Shown piece after piece: positions 11,744 through 26,500 of a stretch of 64,000 nucleotides of DNA; the stretch's first letter is position 1; the number at the start of each line of letters is the position of its first letter. The DNA comes from Enoplolaimus lenunculus. Lineage: Eukaryota > Nematoda > Enoplea > Enoplida > Thoracostomopsidae. Below the pieces are notes generated by a model. The model saw only the letters and a list, made by a program, of their open reading frames with translations. It made no database searches and had not been told where the DNA came from. The stretch is taken from NCBI GenBank assembly GCA_030248215.1, contig JASANG010001737.1:492501-556500 (forward strand). Reading direction: 5' to 3'. The translations under genes were made by a program, and so were the position numbers.

Positions 11744-14700
11744 GTAAATATTTTGTGTTATAAATATGAAAAACGTCAGTTGAAAGCTTTTTAGCTTCCA
11801 AGCGTTACTCTTGTCTGCAAAAAAGTCATTGAAAGACTATTAAAAATAATAGTGATAAATACTTAAACTCACATACACTGTTAATTCCAATGAGTTGGTT
11901 AATCAAATAATCTCAACGCAGAGAACGAATTGGTCGTTTCTGGTTTAATTTTCGAGTTAATAACAGGAAACAATTAAACGCACTCTAGAGCTGATATAAT
12001 TCCGGATGAGTTGCTTTTAATTAACTCAGAATGAATTCCTGAGTTCAGGAAAACCTAACTCAGAAACTGTGATTCAACTCATTCTGAATTGAAATCAATT
12101 CACTGAAATGTACGGTATATTATTTTTAACTTAAAACAAATTAATCCAAATCGCTTACAGCCAATGCATTTTTCATCAAGTATATTTGCTTTGGTTTTAC
12201 CAAAACCGTAATGGTAACTTTCTGTTCAAGTGTATGGAACTGGGTACATTCTGTGTTTAGAAGGAATGCATCTCGCACGCGTTGCGTTCTTGGCCTATCC
12301 CCCTTCAATTCTAAACGGGGTCAGTTCGCACATTCATCTAAATATTTTATGGGTTAACTAATTGCACTGTTCAACTTAGGGTTGCGCTACTTTATACTTG
12401 TTGTCCGGCGCGTCCGTCACCGTCCGTCACCATCAGTCACCCGTACGGCACCGTACGGCACCGTCCGTCACCCGTAAGGCGCCGTCCGTTACAGTCCGCC
12501 ACCATACGTTATCGTACATGAGTTATTAGCGTACGATACCGCACGGTGACGAACGGCGCCGCTCGGGTGACGGACGGTGTCGGACTGTACCGTGCAGATG
12601 ACGGACGTGCCGCACGGCAAAAAAAGTATAGCACTACCCTTATACGCTTATTATTATGCTGCAAAAAACAACTGCCCTTTTCCTAATTACCACTGAGGGG
12701 TCGGGTCGAAACGAAACGCCTGCTTGGACATTTTGTACCATGCACTTTATGGTAATAGTTGCATACTCTTGTTGAAACAGTCATTATCGACTCTCATTGA
12801 TATTATAATTATCATTTTTCCGGATGATGTTGAAACCAGTTGTACAACGTCTAACCCATTGTTTGCTGAAAACGAACCTGTTCACGTTGTGGCGAAAAGA
12901 TGTAAGTTTAGTTTATTTTCAATTCGTGTTCCGGGACCGCATGTGCGAAGACACAAAAGAATGGCAATTAAACCCAGAGACCAATAAGGATGGCGCTATA
13001 CTTGTCCCGCGGCGCCCTCTGTGACCATACGGTATCGTACGTCAGTGGTTCTCGTAAAATACCACACACAGTGACGTACGGTGACGGACGGCGTCTGACG
13101 TCATCAAAAGTATAGCGTCATACCCTTAGACTTGCAAAAATATTTAATTATGATGAGTTCATTTTTAGTGACTCGTTGAAGTGGGATATTGCAATAAGTT
13201 GTTTAAGTAGTACTTTCTGCCTACAGAAGTCCATTTTACTGCCATCTTAAGGCCCAACGCATCCCCTAAACGCTACTCGGCCTAAAAGTTGTCTTTGAAC
13301 AGAAGTTAAAAATATTACTCCTGTTAAAGACTAAATTGCTTATAAGTTTTGAAGATTTACAATATTTATAAGCTTGAAAATCAAGACGTTTCAAATCAAA
13401 TGTTACACAATTATTTGATTTCAAAACTCACGTAAAGATCACGGGTGGAACGTTTTTCTTCTGCATTGTAATAGTTCCAGCTGAAGCTTTAGACAAATTT
13501 TTTTGCTTAGGCTTTAGGTTTAGGTATAAGCTCATTGTTACGCTTTGGCTTAACCTTAGGCTTGGAAATATGCTTATACTATTGTTACGGCCCTGTTTTA
13601 TACATTGCCCAATGTCAGATCCATGGGGGGCCACCCCGGCCGTGCCCACACCCCCCAACAGCATCTCGACAAAAATTATATAGAGTGTCAATTGCTGTTT
13701 CTACGCTGTTTATTTCTCTGTTTTATACGCAATAGTACAAGCAGCTGCCTTTAAATTTGTGCCTGTTTGAAACCAAATCCGAACTTATGTTGCCACTCTG
13801 CTGTTGTTTAGATCTAAATTGCGTTGATGCGTCAGCTTTATTTGTGATTCATCTCAATTGAACGAACGTAAATCAATTATATGACAATAGTTCGTGGTTA
13901 GTGTGCGGGTCAAAAATATGTTTATTACCTGTGAAATTTTACCCCCCCCCCATTTTGAGATCCTCGATCCGCCACTGACAATGCCCACTGTAATTTTAAT
14001 ATGATAGCATTGGCAACATGTCCATGTCTCTTTTTCTCTGTTACAGTCCTGTTCTATACATTGACCTGTTTCAGCAACTCCGTGTGGATTGTTAACCGCT
14101 CCAGCAAACGGTTTCATCAAAGGATTTAATTGGTGTTCACCGACTAGCACTTCGCTATGCTTATACTATAGTGCGGATAGCTCCGGTCTGAGTTACAACT
14201 GGTCCAGGACGTTGTATATTGGATGCGACTATCCGTACATCACCGAACCGTTCCCACCGACGCTGCGATGCAATCAAACAACGGGTCAATTTGTTCCGCC
14301 AGTTCCGTCTCCGTATCCTATTTGTAGCAGTAAGTTTGAACATTTTGCGACAAAAGCATAAGTCATCACACGTTTTAGCTCCCCCCCCCCGCAACCAGGA
14401 ATCACTTTAAGTAGAATGGGTGAGAAATTTTCCTCCCACTGGGTACAACTAATAAGTTCCACAGATAGAATTGTATTAGTGCAATGGCCAGGGTGGGGCA
14501 GCGAACCTGTTCGCTGTGGGTGATGGCAGTCCGCCGTCTCGTTTGGTATGGTTGCGGGCCTGAATAACCATTTGCGTTTTAGGTGGTTAACCATTGGGTT
14601 GAGCGATTCAGTAGCATTTGCCTGTGGTTAACCCTTTCTCACATGAATATTTTCTATTTCCCCTGAGACTTACATTTATGCTAGGATTCGAACTCCAGTG

Positions 14701-17700
14701 ACTGGAGTGGGAGGCGTATACCATCACCACTGAGCTATAGGAGCTTGACGCTCGAGCCCGAGCGGGCTCTCACGTCTTGTGGTGATTTAGTACTATGTAT
14801 ACGTGTTGCAATTGTTAAACACGGTGCGATATATACTATTTACCGTATATATATATACACTGCGCTGAGTTGCCTATAGGCAACTCAATGTGAGAAGGAG
14901 TTAATATCGTAGCGTTTTCCAAAACGGGAGACCAAAAATTTTGAGACGGCTTATTTACTTGACCTGGTCAGCGGCCAGTGTATAGAACAGGGCCATAATA
15001 ATAGTATACTGTAGTGACCCGAATAAGAGGGAATAATAAGAGAGGGTCCCCATTTTGAGTCCCATCAATAGGCGTCCGTAACCCTAATAAAAGACAGTAA
15101 GCGAATATAGTCCCTAAACCCTAATGAGAGTCATATCAATTATCTCTGATTGTAGCGCATACATAACTACAGAACCAAATAAATTTAGTTCAAATCTTTA
15201 ATGCATACTTAACTATTCAAAGTACATTCCTAAGTACAACATTGAATTATCGGTCAAGCTTTAGATACAAGACAAATAAACGTTCAATTCAACGGATAGT
15301 TGCAATACCGGATATTTTTCAGTATTAACGAAGGGCGGCGGACGGCGAGCATAAAATAAATAACATTCCGTAACCGAATAACAAGCGGGGTCCCCTCTGG
15401 AGAGGCCAAACAAATATCAGTCCCCACCCCTCTTATTCGGGTCACTACAGTAAACATATTCCTATGTCTAAACCTAAGCGTAACAATACGCGTATTACAT
15501 AAGCCTACTACTTAGCTGTAACACTATGGCAGTCCTGTAGAAAAACGTTCCGCTCCTGATCTTTACATTGGCCTGTTTAACTATTAATGTCTTCAATTTC
15601 TGAGTTAGCTTGCCTGAAATACATTTATTTTAGTGCGTACATGTCCAACTATAACAGCACCAACAAACGGCTATTTTTTGGTTCAACGCAAATGTATTGG
15701 AGCATATACGTCGTCGTATTGGTGTTTCGATCATCAAACTGATAGCTTAGGTGATCATTTTTCCAGCAGCCGAGGGGGAAGTTGTGGCAACCCCTCACAT
15801 TTTTGAAGTCAGCAAATTTTACAATGACATATTTTAGGAAAACATAGTAAACGACTGGATTCTCGCTCGGTTTGCTCGTGTGGTTTCGTCAACCGTTATA
15901 TATCATCGGACCGTAACCGGGCCCGTAGCCAAGGTGGGGCCAGGGGGGACTTAGAGCATCTGCAAAAATTTTGCCCCCCTTGACAATTTCCAAAGTTGCC
16001 ACTCGATTCGATTAAACTTATTAGTTTCCGTTAACGGTGGTGCTCGTAGCTACTGCCCCTTATTACCAGATAATCGGCCCCGGTAGCTGTAGGGCGCCAG
16101 GAAATATGATCCGGCATGCGATTTAAGAAAAATTGCATTTTCAGCGAAATTCAAGTTAGGAAATGCATTATTCACGCTTATTCGGCTTCTAGCTTGCGAT
16201 GTTTCTTCCAACTTTATATACTGGGTTCTTGCCTAAGTGCAACTCATTTGGCATAGCTGTAGCGACCCTGAAGAACACAGAAGTTTAGCACTAAATCTTA
16301 ATAACCAGTTTAGATTTTGATCGATATTGGCTGGCCAAGGCCTGGGTAGGACTTCCATGGATCGGCCGGGGATTGGTTGATTATTTATATTTCAGGGTGG
16401 GATCATGAATACAACTACGACTACGGTATTGATATTTGGTGTCATTATCCATACCAGCCAACGGGTATCACTCATACTGATTGTGACGCATCGAACTCGT
16501 ATCAGCCGCCCATTGATACGGTGTGTCAATGTAAGGAGCACCAAAATGGTTCGAAGCAGACTCGTAGCCAGCTCACATTGTTACGTCGGCTAATCATTTT
16601 TCAGGAAGGTCATACAAGGATTTTCGGTGACTTACAAACAAGGTTGAAAATTTATGTGGGTAAAATTGTTCCAGCGGGCCTAAGCCCTCCTGGCCGCCCT
16701 CTGGCTACGGGTCCGGTTCGAATTTCTCCAGCTGTTATATCCTGCAGGGTGCCTTAGGCAAAGATATGGTGGACGTCAATATTGAAATAACCTCAATGTA
16801 TCTTTAATGTTCTTAGCTTTTGTATACTCAAAAATAAATGGCTGTCACAACCAAATGGAATTTCTTAAAATTTTAAGCCAAAAAATATTAGAAACAAAAT
16901 GATTTTATTATAAGAATTATCTGTGTTCAGTCTGATATCCGTAGTATTTTTTCACAATTCGCAAAATATTTTATAATTTCAAATTCATCCGAATTGCTAA
17001 ACTGGTCCGTAGCCAGCTCACCTTGCTAAGGGAGACTACAGTATTTTCAAGACTGACGTACAAGGATTTTCGTTGACTTTACAAAGTTAAAAGTTTTCAG
17101 GAGACGCTAAAATTTTTCCAGGAGGGGGTAAGCTGAGCCTCTCTGGTCCCCCCTTGAAAAAAGGACTCGATGCTACACTGAATTTTTGGACATTTTCAAA
17201 ATTTTTCTCCACACTGGTCACAGCATACCCTGTTCTGAATCATCCCGCAACGTTTACTCACAAATGCGAGAGATGCACGGACCATCATTACTGTGGATTT
17301 TACAAAGTATTAAAAAGTTCAAACTTAATATTTAAGTTCGGTAAAAAATTAAACCCATTTGAATTATTGATAAATTGAATTTTTAGTATACTGCAGCGAC
17401 CCGAATAAGAGGGGGACTGATTTTTATTTCGCCTCTCCAGACGGTACCCCTGTTAGTTGGTTGTTATTTATTTTTAACCCTCCCTCCATTGCCCTTCGTT
17501 ACTAATTTAAATATCTGGTATTGGAACTATCCGTTGAATTAAACGTTTATTAGTCTTGTATCAAAAACTTGAGCGATAATGCACGGTTATACTTAATAGG
17601 GATGTTCTTTCGAACCTTAAGTATGCTGTAAAGTTTCGAACTCAACTTTATATGATCCTCGAGTCATTTATGCATTACAATTAGGGATATATAATTGACG

Positions 17701-20539
17701 TTTATGAACTCCAATTACAGGTTAGGTACTCTATTCGCTTACGGACACGTATTAGAGATACGGACTCGTATTGATTGAGACTCATAATTGGAACTCGATT
17801 TATTACCTCCTGTTATTCGGGTCACTACAGTACATTTTGAAATGTTTTCTCTACAGTGACAACGTGTCCTGTGTTGAATGCACCGGTAAACGGATACATA
17901 CAAACGCGACGCAGTTGTACCGATCAAGATCATTGGGATACGAAATGGTGTTACAAGAACGATCTAAGCAGTATATCGTTCGATGCTAAAACGGAATACA
18001 CGTACGGGATTGAGTTATGGTGTCACTATCCGTACCGGACTTCCGGGATTACGAAAACATATTGTGACAAAACGACAAACACTTATCAACCACCGGTTGA
18101 TACGACTTGTTTAGGTAAAAAATACCGGAATATGAAACAGGTTCATCATGGACGCTGTCAGGATTTTGGGCCCATGTAAAAAAATTTTGGACCGAAATGT
18201 TTTTCTGTGTGTTTAGTTTAGATTTTAGACTATTTTTTTGCTTTGGCTTAGGCTTGGATTAGCAATACGCTTATACTACTGTTGCCGCGCTGTTCTATAC
18301 ATTGGCTGGATTTTGAAATAAGAAATGACGTTTTATAGAAAAGTCGAGTGGGGTGATCTTGTGTTTCAAACTCACACCGAGTCTAAAACCTTCAGCACAA
18401 TAATCTTAATGGGGGTTTAACCTCTGAACCTCCCCCGAACTCGGCTACTCCTTTGAAGCTCCTAATCAGCCCAAGTTGTCAAAGCCGAAAAGTTTCAGGT
18501 GGGGCACACCGGAGTTTCGCAGTCTATGTAAACAAGCGAGGTTTAATCGTTTCTTGAAGAGACCGAGTCAATAGGCTTTAAAATCCAGTTAGCCACTTCC
18601 TACAGTGTATAATAAAAAAGTTTCAGCCTCGCACCATGTATTTCTACAAGATCCACAACTTTGGGATGTTTCATTGTTTAGCAACCACAACCACGAGAGT
18701 TCAGCAACTGAAATTGAAGTTAAAATAAGCCAAACAACTTGGGGTTTTAAAATCAATATAGACACTTCCGACAGTATTGTAGGCCAATCTGCTATTCAGG
18801 CCAATTACTAATTGGCATAGACAAATCAGCTACTTTGCGTAATAGCAGTTTCGCCTAGGCTCAACTGATATTGACCAATCAGATATGATTATTTGGACAG
18901 ACGAAATACTGTTAACCAATCAACGTTGGTTTTATAACACAGTTGTTTTGCTACATGTTATAATCGCTAATAGCAGATTCACCTGCGACATATATACTGT
19001 GCAAACAACTCTCTAAACCATTTAATATTTTCACAAGACCCTGCGACATATATACTGTGCACACAACTGTGTAACCATTAAATATTTTCACAAGACCTAC
19101 AGCCCTGTAGTGTTTACAGCAACCAACTGTGAGAGAGCAGTCGCTCCACAATACGGTTATTTGCAAGTCACTGAATCATGCAACGAAAATACACCGGATG
19201 TTTGGTGTACAACGTCGCATCAATCAAGTGATACGTTTAGCAACCGCGTGCGCTACGATAACGGAATTTCGATTAGGTGCAATTCCGGATACTATCTCCT
19301 GTACACAACGTTCACAACTTGTGAACCGGGCGCCAATGCTTTAACACCGTCAATTATTACAGAATGCCATAGCAAGTTTGTTTTTTGTTTTGTGGTTTGG
19401 CGGGGTGGTGGTCTAGACTCCCAATCAACAAAGAGTCTAGACTTTCATTCAACTTGGGGTTTAGACTCTAATTCGACTGCGGGTGTAGACTCCCAATCAA
19501 CTTCGGGTTTTAGACTCTCATTTAACTAGGGGTTTAAACTCCTGGTCAACTGGATGTTTAGACTCCCATTCAACTGCGGGTTTAGACTCCCATTCAACTG
19601 CGGGTCTAGGCTCCTGTTCAACTGGGGGTCTATGCTCCTGTTCAACTGGGGGTTTATGCTCCCATTCAATTGTGTTTCTAGACTCTCATTCTACTGCGGG
19701 TCTAGAGTCCATTCAACTGGGGGTTTAGACTCCCATTCAAAAACCAAGAACCGTTTGGCAAACTGTCGCAAATGAATTTGAGGTACTAAAACTTTGTCCA
19801 TCTTGTCGCTAACGAGGTTTTCATTGTAGTTTTTTTACAAGAACAGTAAAGTACACAAAATTTCTCAATATTTTTCATTGGAACCAGATACCTACGACAC
19901 CAATTCGAACATTCAAAATTTAAAATTTAGGTAATTAACGCGATGTTGCTTAGACCGGAGCCCATATTCTCTACTGCATATAGCACCTATCATCAGTTAG
20001 CGATAGGTTTTCAAACTGTCGAACACCTTCAATTGGACATCTCAAGATTGGTACATAAGTAGGGCAAATCAAACGCGAACAATGTGCTCACTTTCGACGC
20101 TCGCCACGCGCTGGTTTCAAAGTTACAAGACCTATGATCTACTGGTGATAGGTTCTACACACAATTGGGAATACGGGCGGCTCTATTCTTAGACCTGTTC
20201 TAATTGAATATCCTGAATACGAATCTGTCTGCAATATGCTTCAACTAAACACGTCATGGGGAGCCATGGCAGCTTTAAGTATGAATACTTGTTCTTTTCT
20301 TATTATAATACAATTTTTTTCTGTTAGCAAGGTACTTGCGGCGGCGTATGAGCTGGTGTTGAGATCTTTTCCATTTTTCTTTCTTTCTTTCTTTCTCTCT
20401 TCTTTCTTTCTTTCTTTCTTTCTTTCTTTGTTTCTTTCTTTTTATCTTCCTTTCCTTCTTTCTTCCTTCGTTCCTTTTTTCTTTTTTTCTTTTTTGTTTC
20501 TTTTTATCTTACTTTCTTCCTTCGTTCCTTTCTTTCTTT

Positions 20540-20572
<33 letters not shown>

Positions 20573-23500
20573 CTTTTTTATGCTAAAGATCGACTTGTCA
20601 TTTCTCCCAAAGCGCAAATGCGATGCCCAGCGGGGCACGAGGAATATGCTTATTAACGAAGCGAAAATCATTCAAGGTGTTCATGTAATATGTCAGCTTA
20701 AAGCGTCACTTCGGCTCTGTCCATACTAGTCGGCTGTAGACAAATGACACAATACGGCTGAGGCAAGTGGTGCCAAAACCAAATTATGATTGGGGGGCAA
20801 ACTCATGGCAGGATATACGTATACTAAACAAAGAGTTTTTACAATGGAGTAGCGGGTGCCGAGCAGGCGCTGGGCACCGCAGTGTGTCGGCAAGATGGAG
20901 AGCCGACGAAAGCTAGCCCTGTACGGCTTAAGGATACCAACCAACACCTAAAACTCGGAACAGCCAACTGAAATTAAAGGGGCATTCAAGGTACCTGATG
21001 TTGGTAAGAGATTTCTAAAATGATATTCAGAGAAACAAATCTTTGCCAAGTTAAAGAGCGAATTAGTCATTTCTGGTTATATCTGAGTTAGTAAAAGGAA
21101 ACATCAACTCGCTCTGAGCTGATTTAATTCCGGGTGAATTAATTATAATTAACATAGAATAAGTTTAAACATTGAGAATTCTGAGTTCTGAAAAACTTAA
21201 TTCACAGCTCAGGCTTCTAAGTGGATTCAACTTTCTGAGTTAAAATCAACGCACTGGAATTTTGCAGTGTAACCATGTCTCTCTCTATATATAACCTTCA
21301 AGTTCCGCAGTCTACGAGCTTGGTGCTTAATAGACAACGATTTCACAGATACACTGTAAATTTAAATGAGTTGATTTTAACTCAGAATGAGCTGAATCAC
21401 TTACTCTGAGTTAGGATTATCAGATCTCAGAATTTCGAGTTGATTTAATTAATTCTGAGTTTATTAATCAACTTACCCAGAGGCAACTCAACTCAGAAGT
21501 GAGAATCAACTCAACTCAGAGTGGGTTAATGTTTACTGACATTAATTCAAAAATAACCAACTCGATAGCTGAATTGATTAATCAACTCATTGGAATTAGT
21601 GCAGGTAGCGACACTTCTACAGACTACCAGCGTTTTCTGTTGTTATAGCCATATATTGTGCGGTAAAATCATTTCGCACACTAAATCGGCGGCTCTTAGA
21701 TGTCACATTCTATGCTTACTATTGCCTAATCGTGATGTTTGACGCATCCATATCTCTGAAATGTTCCATTAAAGAATCTGAATATGATTGAGACCAAATT
21801 TCGCTGTATAAATAAGCTTCGCAAATGTTTTACAACACTTTTGTAAGAGCCATAAACCTAAAACATAGTAAAAAATTGCTAATTTTTGGGCAGAAGATTG
21901 ACAAAAATTTGATCCCTTCGAAAAATACTGGGAGTGGGCGCATGCACTTTTTGCAACCCCGCACTGTAAATTGCAATAAGTTGATTATAATCAACGCAGC
22001 TAGCGAGTTAGTTATTTCTGAGTTAATAATAGTAAACATAAACTTCTGACTGAGTTGAGCGAATTTCACTCTGAGTTTAGTTGATTCCTTGTGTCCGTTG
22101 AATAATGCGCTCAGAGTGAGCTTTTTGACGCAGAATTCTGAGTTCTAAAAGTCCTAACTCCGACTGAGTGATTCAACTCAATCTGAGTTTAAATCAACTC
22201 ACTGGAATTTACAGTGCAATTCCGGCTGTTTTTGGTTTGGCTATAACCTCATGTAAAATTTTTTTCGCAAACAAGCACAACGAGCGATAAATCTGTTGGT
22301 CTTATACGATCTTAGCATCAGCTGGGTATTGTTCTAAAACCTGTAAAAAAAGTTTCGAAATATTGTTTTTCACAATTTCAAAGAATTCTTCTACAATTTG
22401 TTTCAGAAATTTGCTATTATGTTGACATTTTGTACGCGACCAGGAGTCCAGCATCCGGTGTTATATATGACGGAATGACGGTTACGTATACGTGTTATGG
22501 CGGCGGTTTTGTGATGTTCGGCCCGGATACTGCAACGTGCCAAATTGACGGGACGATGACTCAACAGCCTGAATGCATAAGTATAACAAATTTTCGATCC
22601 GCAATTGATTGCTGGAGCACTATCACTGTGAATTCCAATGAGTTGATGAATCAGCTCAGGGAGAGAATTTTGTTATTTCTGGTTATTGTTGAGTTCATAA
22701 CAGTAAATATTAACTCACTCTGAGCTGATTTAATTCCGGGTGATTTGATGAATTAACTCAGAATGAGTCAAATCAATTCCGTATTCTGCGTTCTGAAAAA
22801 TCTAATTCAGAGCTCACAGTTCTGCGAGGACTCAACTCATTCTGAGTTAAAATTAACTACTCTGGAATTTACAGTGATAGTGTTTCCCATTATGGAGACA
22901 TCAGTGTTTTATCGGCCAACAATGTAAAACTAATAATAAGAGTGGCGCTATCCTTTTGATGACGTCAGGCGCCCTCCGTCGCCGTTCGTCACCGACGCTA
23001 CATGCTCGTCCATACATTACTTAACGGTTAATGTATCAGGAAGAGCGTATTCAGAAGCTTTTTGTATAGTTATAGCAAGGTTGAAATTATTCTACGGCCG
23101 GCCAACAATTTTCCAGGATAGAAACTGTACCCTGTTGCCCCCACCTCCTTGGCTACGGGCCCGAGCTCAACGAGTGCCCTGCGAGGAATTACAAGAGCAA
23201 AACCCCCAGTTTCCAAAATGCTGCCAACATTACTCCTGCTTTGTGCACCGAAACGACCCTCGGAGATTATTTTGACTGGCGGATACGTTATGTTTCTAGA
23301 AAATTGCTCTGTTCTTGCGGCACCATCAAACGGTGGGGTCACTACATCACCGCCTGGGCTGTCAACTATTATACGCCCGATGCAAATTACTTTCACGTGT
23401 AATCCGGGATACCACATGGTCGGATCATCTGTGCTAACGTGCCAACAATCCGGCACCTACAATACCGGACGTCCACGTTGTAAAAGTAAGGCTCAGGAGA

Positions 23501-26500
23501 CCGGTAAATTGGTCCATCGTGTGATCAATCAGAGCCTGGGGGTGGTGGAGTGTCCTACAGACCAAAACGCCTGACAGACGCGGATCTATACCAGCATCTT
23601 CTGACTGCTATAGCCAGCGCAAATTTTGATCGTAGGGTTTTTATTTATGCCATGCTCCTGAAAATTATCTGGGACATACCCACTTTGAGTACATCTTTGT
23701 GTCCTCCACATTAGCCAATGAGGGAATACATGACCCCTGTGCAGTCTTAGCATACAGCTCTGTTTGCAACTTCCATAATAATTCAAGGATGCGTTCATAT
23801 CTCGGCGGCAGAACGCAAATCCGTGCTACAACTATTACTTGTGCGTTTTGTAAGCGTGCAGTTTGCGCAGTAACTTGCGTAATTACACCATGTTACAATT
23901 TTCAGCTATTGTAGCGAAAATTTTGCGTGGTTACTGTAGCTCAGTGGTTAGAACAGCGGACCGTTGATCCGTATGTTGTGGATGTGAGCCCCACGACGTC
24001 TGCAACAAAATCTGTGTCAACGGCTCTGTATGGTACTGCTTAACTTAGAATTTAGTACGCATCATATGCCACACATTGCGGTTTGTTTATCGGTTTCTGT
24101 ACAGAGGCGTCCGTAGAAAAATATATTTGGGTGGGGACAGAATGATTTCGGGGGGCCCATACAATTGCAAATCAAAATTGGGGGGAACAGCCAAATTTCG
24201 GATGCATGACCCCCCCAATACCACCCGTGGGGACGCTGTTGCTTTTGTAGTTCACAGGTCACAATTGTTTCTATTGTGTACGAGTTGTTTATTTCTAGTT
24301 ATATGTCCGGATCCGATTCCGGTAGCGAATGCAACGTATGTACAAAGTACAACACCGATATACGAAGGTCAAACCATAACGTACACTTGTTTCACAGATT
24401 TCCAAATTTTTGGCACCGCAGTGCTGACGTGTCAATCGACTGGCTACCATGATAATCCGGAGCCAACCTGTAAACGTAATTATTCAGCGTTTGTGCTTTT
24501 TTTATTTAAATATTAGATAGATTCATTATACTGTTTTTGAATTTGCATGAGTTTAGTGTGGAGGTTCATCCGCAGGGTCGATAAAGACGCTATCATCCGA
24601 ACGGCGGTGGAAAAAAATTTAATGCGATGTACTCAGGGTGGTGCTATACGTTTTATGACGTCCGTCACCATACGTCACCGTGCGGTATCGTACGTGAATT
24701 ACTCACGTAAGATACCGTTTGGTGACGAACGGCGTCGGACGGCGTCGCACGACAAGTATAGTGCCACCCTAAGCGTTCGCTGAGACAAAGGTATGTGATT
24801 AGTTTGACCGTTCCCTCTCAACCAGTAATTAGTTTTACTCCCAAACCATAACCTTTCATCCGTTCATTGTTTGCCCACCACATAGCAATATTTACATACA
24901 AAAAATAATTTTCCTCTAAAGCTCAATTAACACGTGCAAGTTATAGCAGCGAGAACTCGCATCTGTAACTTGTATTAGTTTTTTGCAGTTGCAAGTATTT
25001 GCAACGAAACATCATTTTCGTTATGAATCTTGTCATGAATTTATGTGAATAATTGGCAAATGACCGCCCAATGATGATGAATTAATTCGACTTACAGTGC
25101 TATTCTTGCATATGAATAAATTTTTGGCGCATATCAACCATAATTATATTGCAGCTGCAAATTCTTCGAATGAATTTTTGAAAAAAACCTTGCATCTGCA
25201 AGTTTTACCGACCCGATTTCTGTTTAGTGCTTAAAATTGAAAAACAAGCGACGTCACAATAGCTGTAGACTGCGAAATATCAAACATTATAGAGATTTGA
25301 ATTAATTCAAGCGTTTTGAACAAATTCAAAAAGTCTCAGCTGAGTTAGATGCACTCACCAACATGTCTTTCGATTCCCAAATCGAAATGCAGGTGCAAGA
25401 AATTCAAGCGATTTGCAAATACGTTCATACGTAAGGATTAAACTTAATAGCACGAATTCCAGTAAATAATTTGCAGCTGCAAGATCTTCAAAGCTGCTCT
25501 GTGACCAAATTTGCGCATGCAAGTTGCATATGTAAGTTTTTGCTGCAAAAACTTGCACGTGTGAATAGGGCTTGACTCAAGAAGCCGGAATGATTTAAAA
25601 TGAAATTATACCGGTTTCGAGAGCTGGAGGAACATCTATATATATTGATTAGCTAAGTAAGCGATACACCTCTACCAATTACACACATGTTACTATAATT
25701 ATAATAAATTTATAATCTTGAATTAATGTTATATACAAATTTTCATGTAACGCGGTTTTGCTTCACTCGTGTCTAATCCGATTTATACCAAGCATATATT
25801 CATTTGGAAACTTAACGATATTTATTTATCAAAGCTAGTTAATAGTATTTGGCTTAAAATGCTAACATAAATTCTGTTTTGTATTATATTCAGGAAAATG
25901 TTATCCAGACATAATTGCGTACGGATCACACGTAAACAGTACAACGCCAGTAGTTGAAAATTCAACCGTCACATACACGTGCGATGACCCGTCGAGTCGT
26001 GCTCTTATGGGTCAACCTGTGTTAACCTGCATGCATTGGGGTCAATTCGACTACGCAACCCCATCGTGTGAACGTAATGAAATTTTAAACGAAAACAATT
26101 TATACTTTAGTTTTTAAACCTGTACTAACCGTTAAACAGATACGGTTGTGCAATACCTACTTTACTGTGCCAGACACCGCCATGAGCCGCCGAACGCCGC
26201 TGAAAAAAATTGGGTAGATTTTATAATAGAAAAATTTTCGGTGCCGCGCATCGACGCACGGCGGCGAGCGGCATGTAAAGCGCAATCCGTAGTCTTATTA
26301 ACAGTAAATTTTACACCTATAAGGAATCATCAGTAGTTGGCATAAACATCGCGGTGCAATGACTATAATGTGATAAGGGCCCCATATTCTCAAATGTGTA
26401 TAGCACCTATCATCAGTTAGCGATAGGATTTCAAACTGACGACGTGCTGCAATTGCAGCAGATCTCAAAATTGGTACAGCAGTAAGGCAACTCAAACGCA

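Noticed and set aside
12724-12780. In-frame extension upstream of gene B exon 2 ([19 protein letters not shown])
   Set aside because: It has no ATG, and the sequence matches an arm of the MITE at 33914-34206, so it is more likely intronic transposon DNA.
20236-20586. Phe/Leu/Ser-rich membrane protein frame
   Set aside because: A translation of a CTTT microsatellite.
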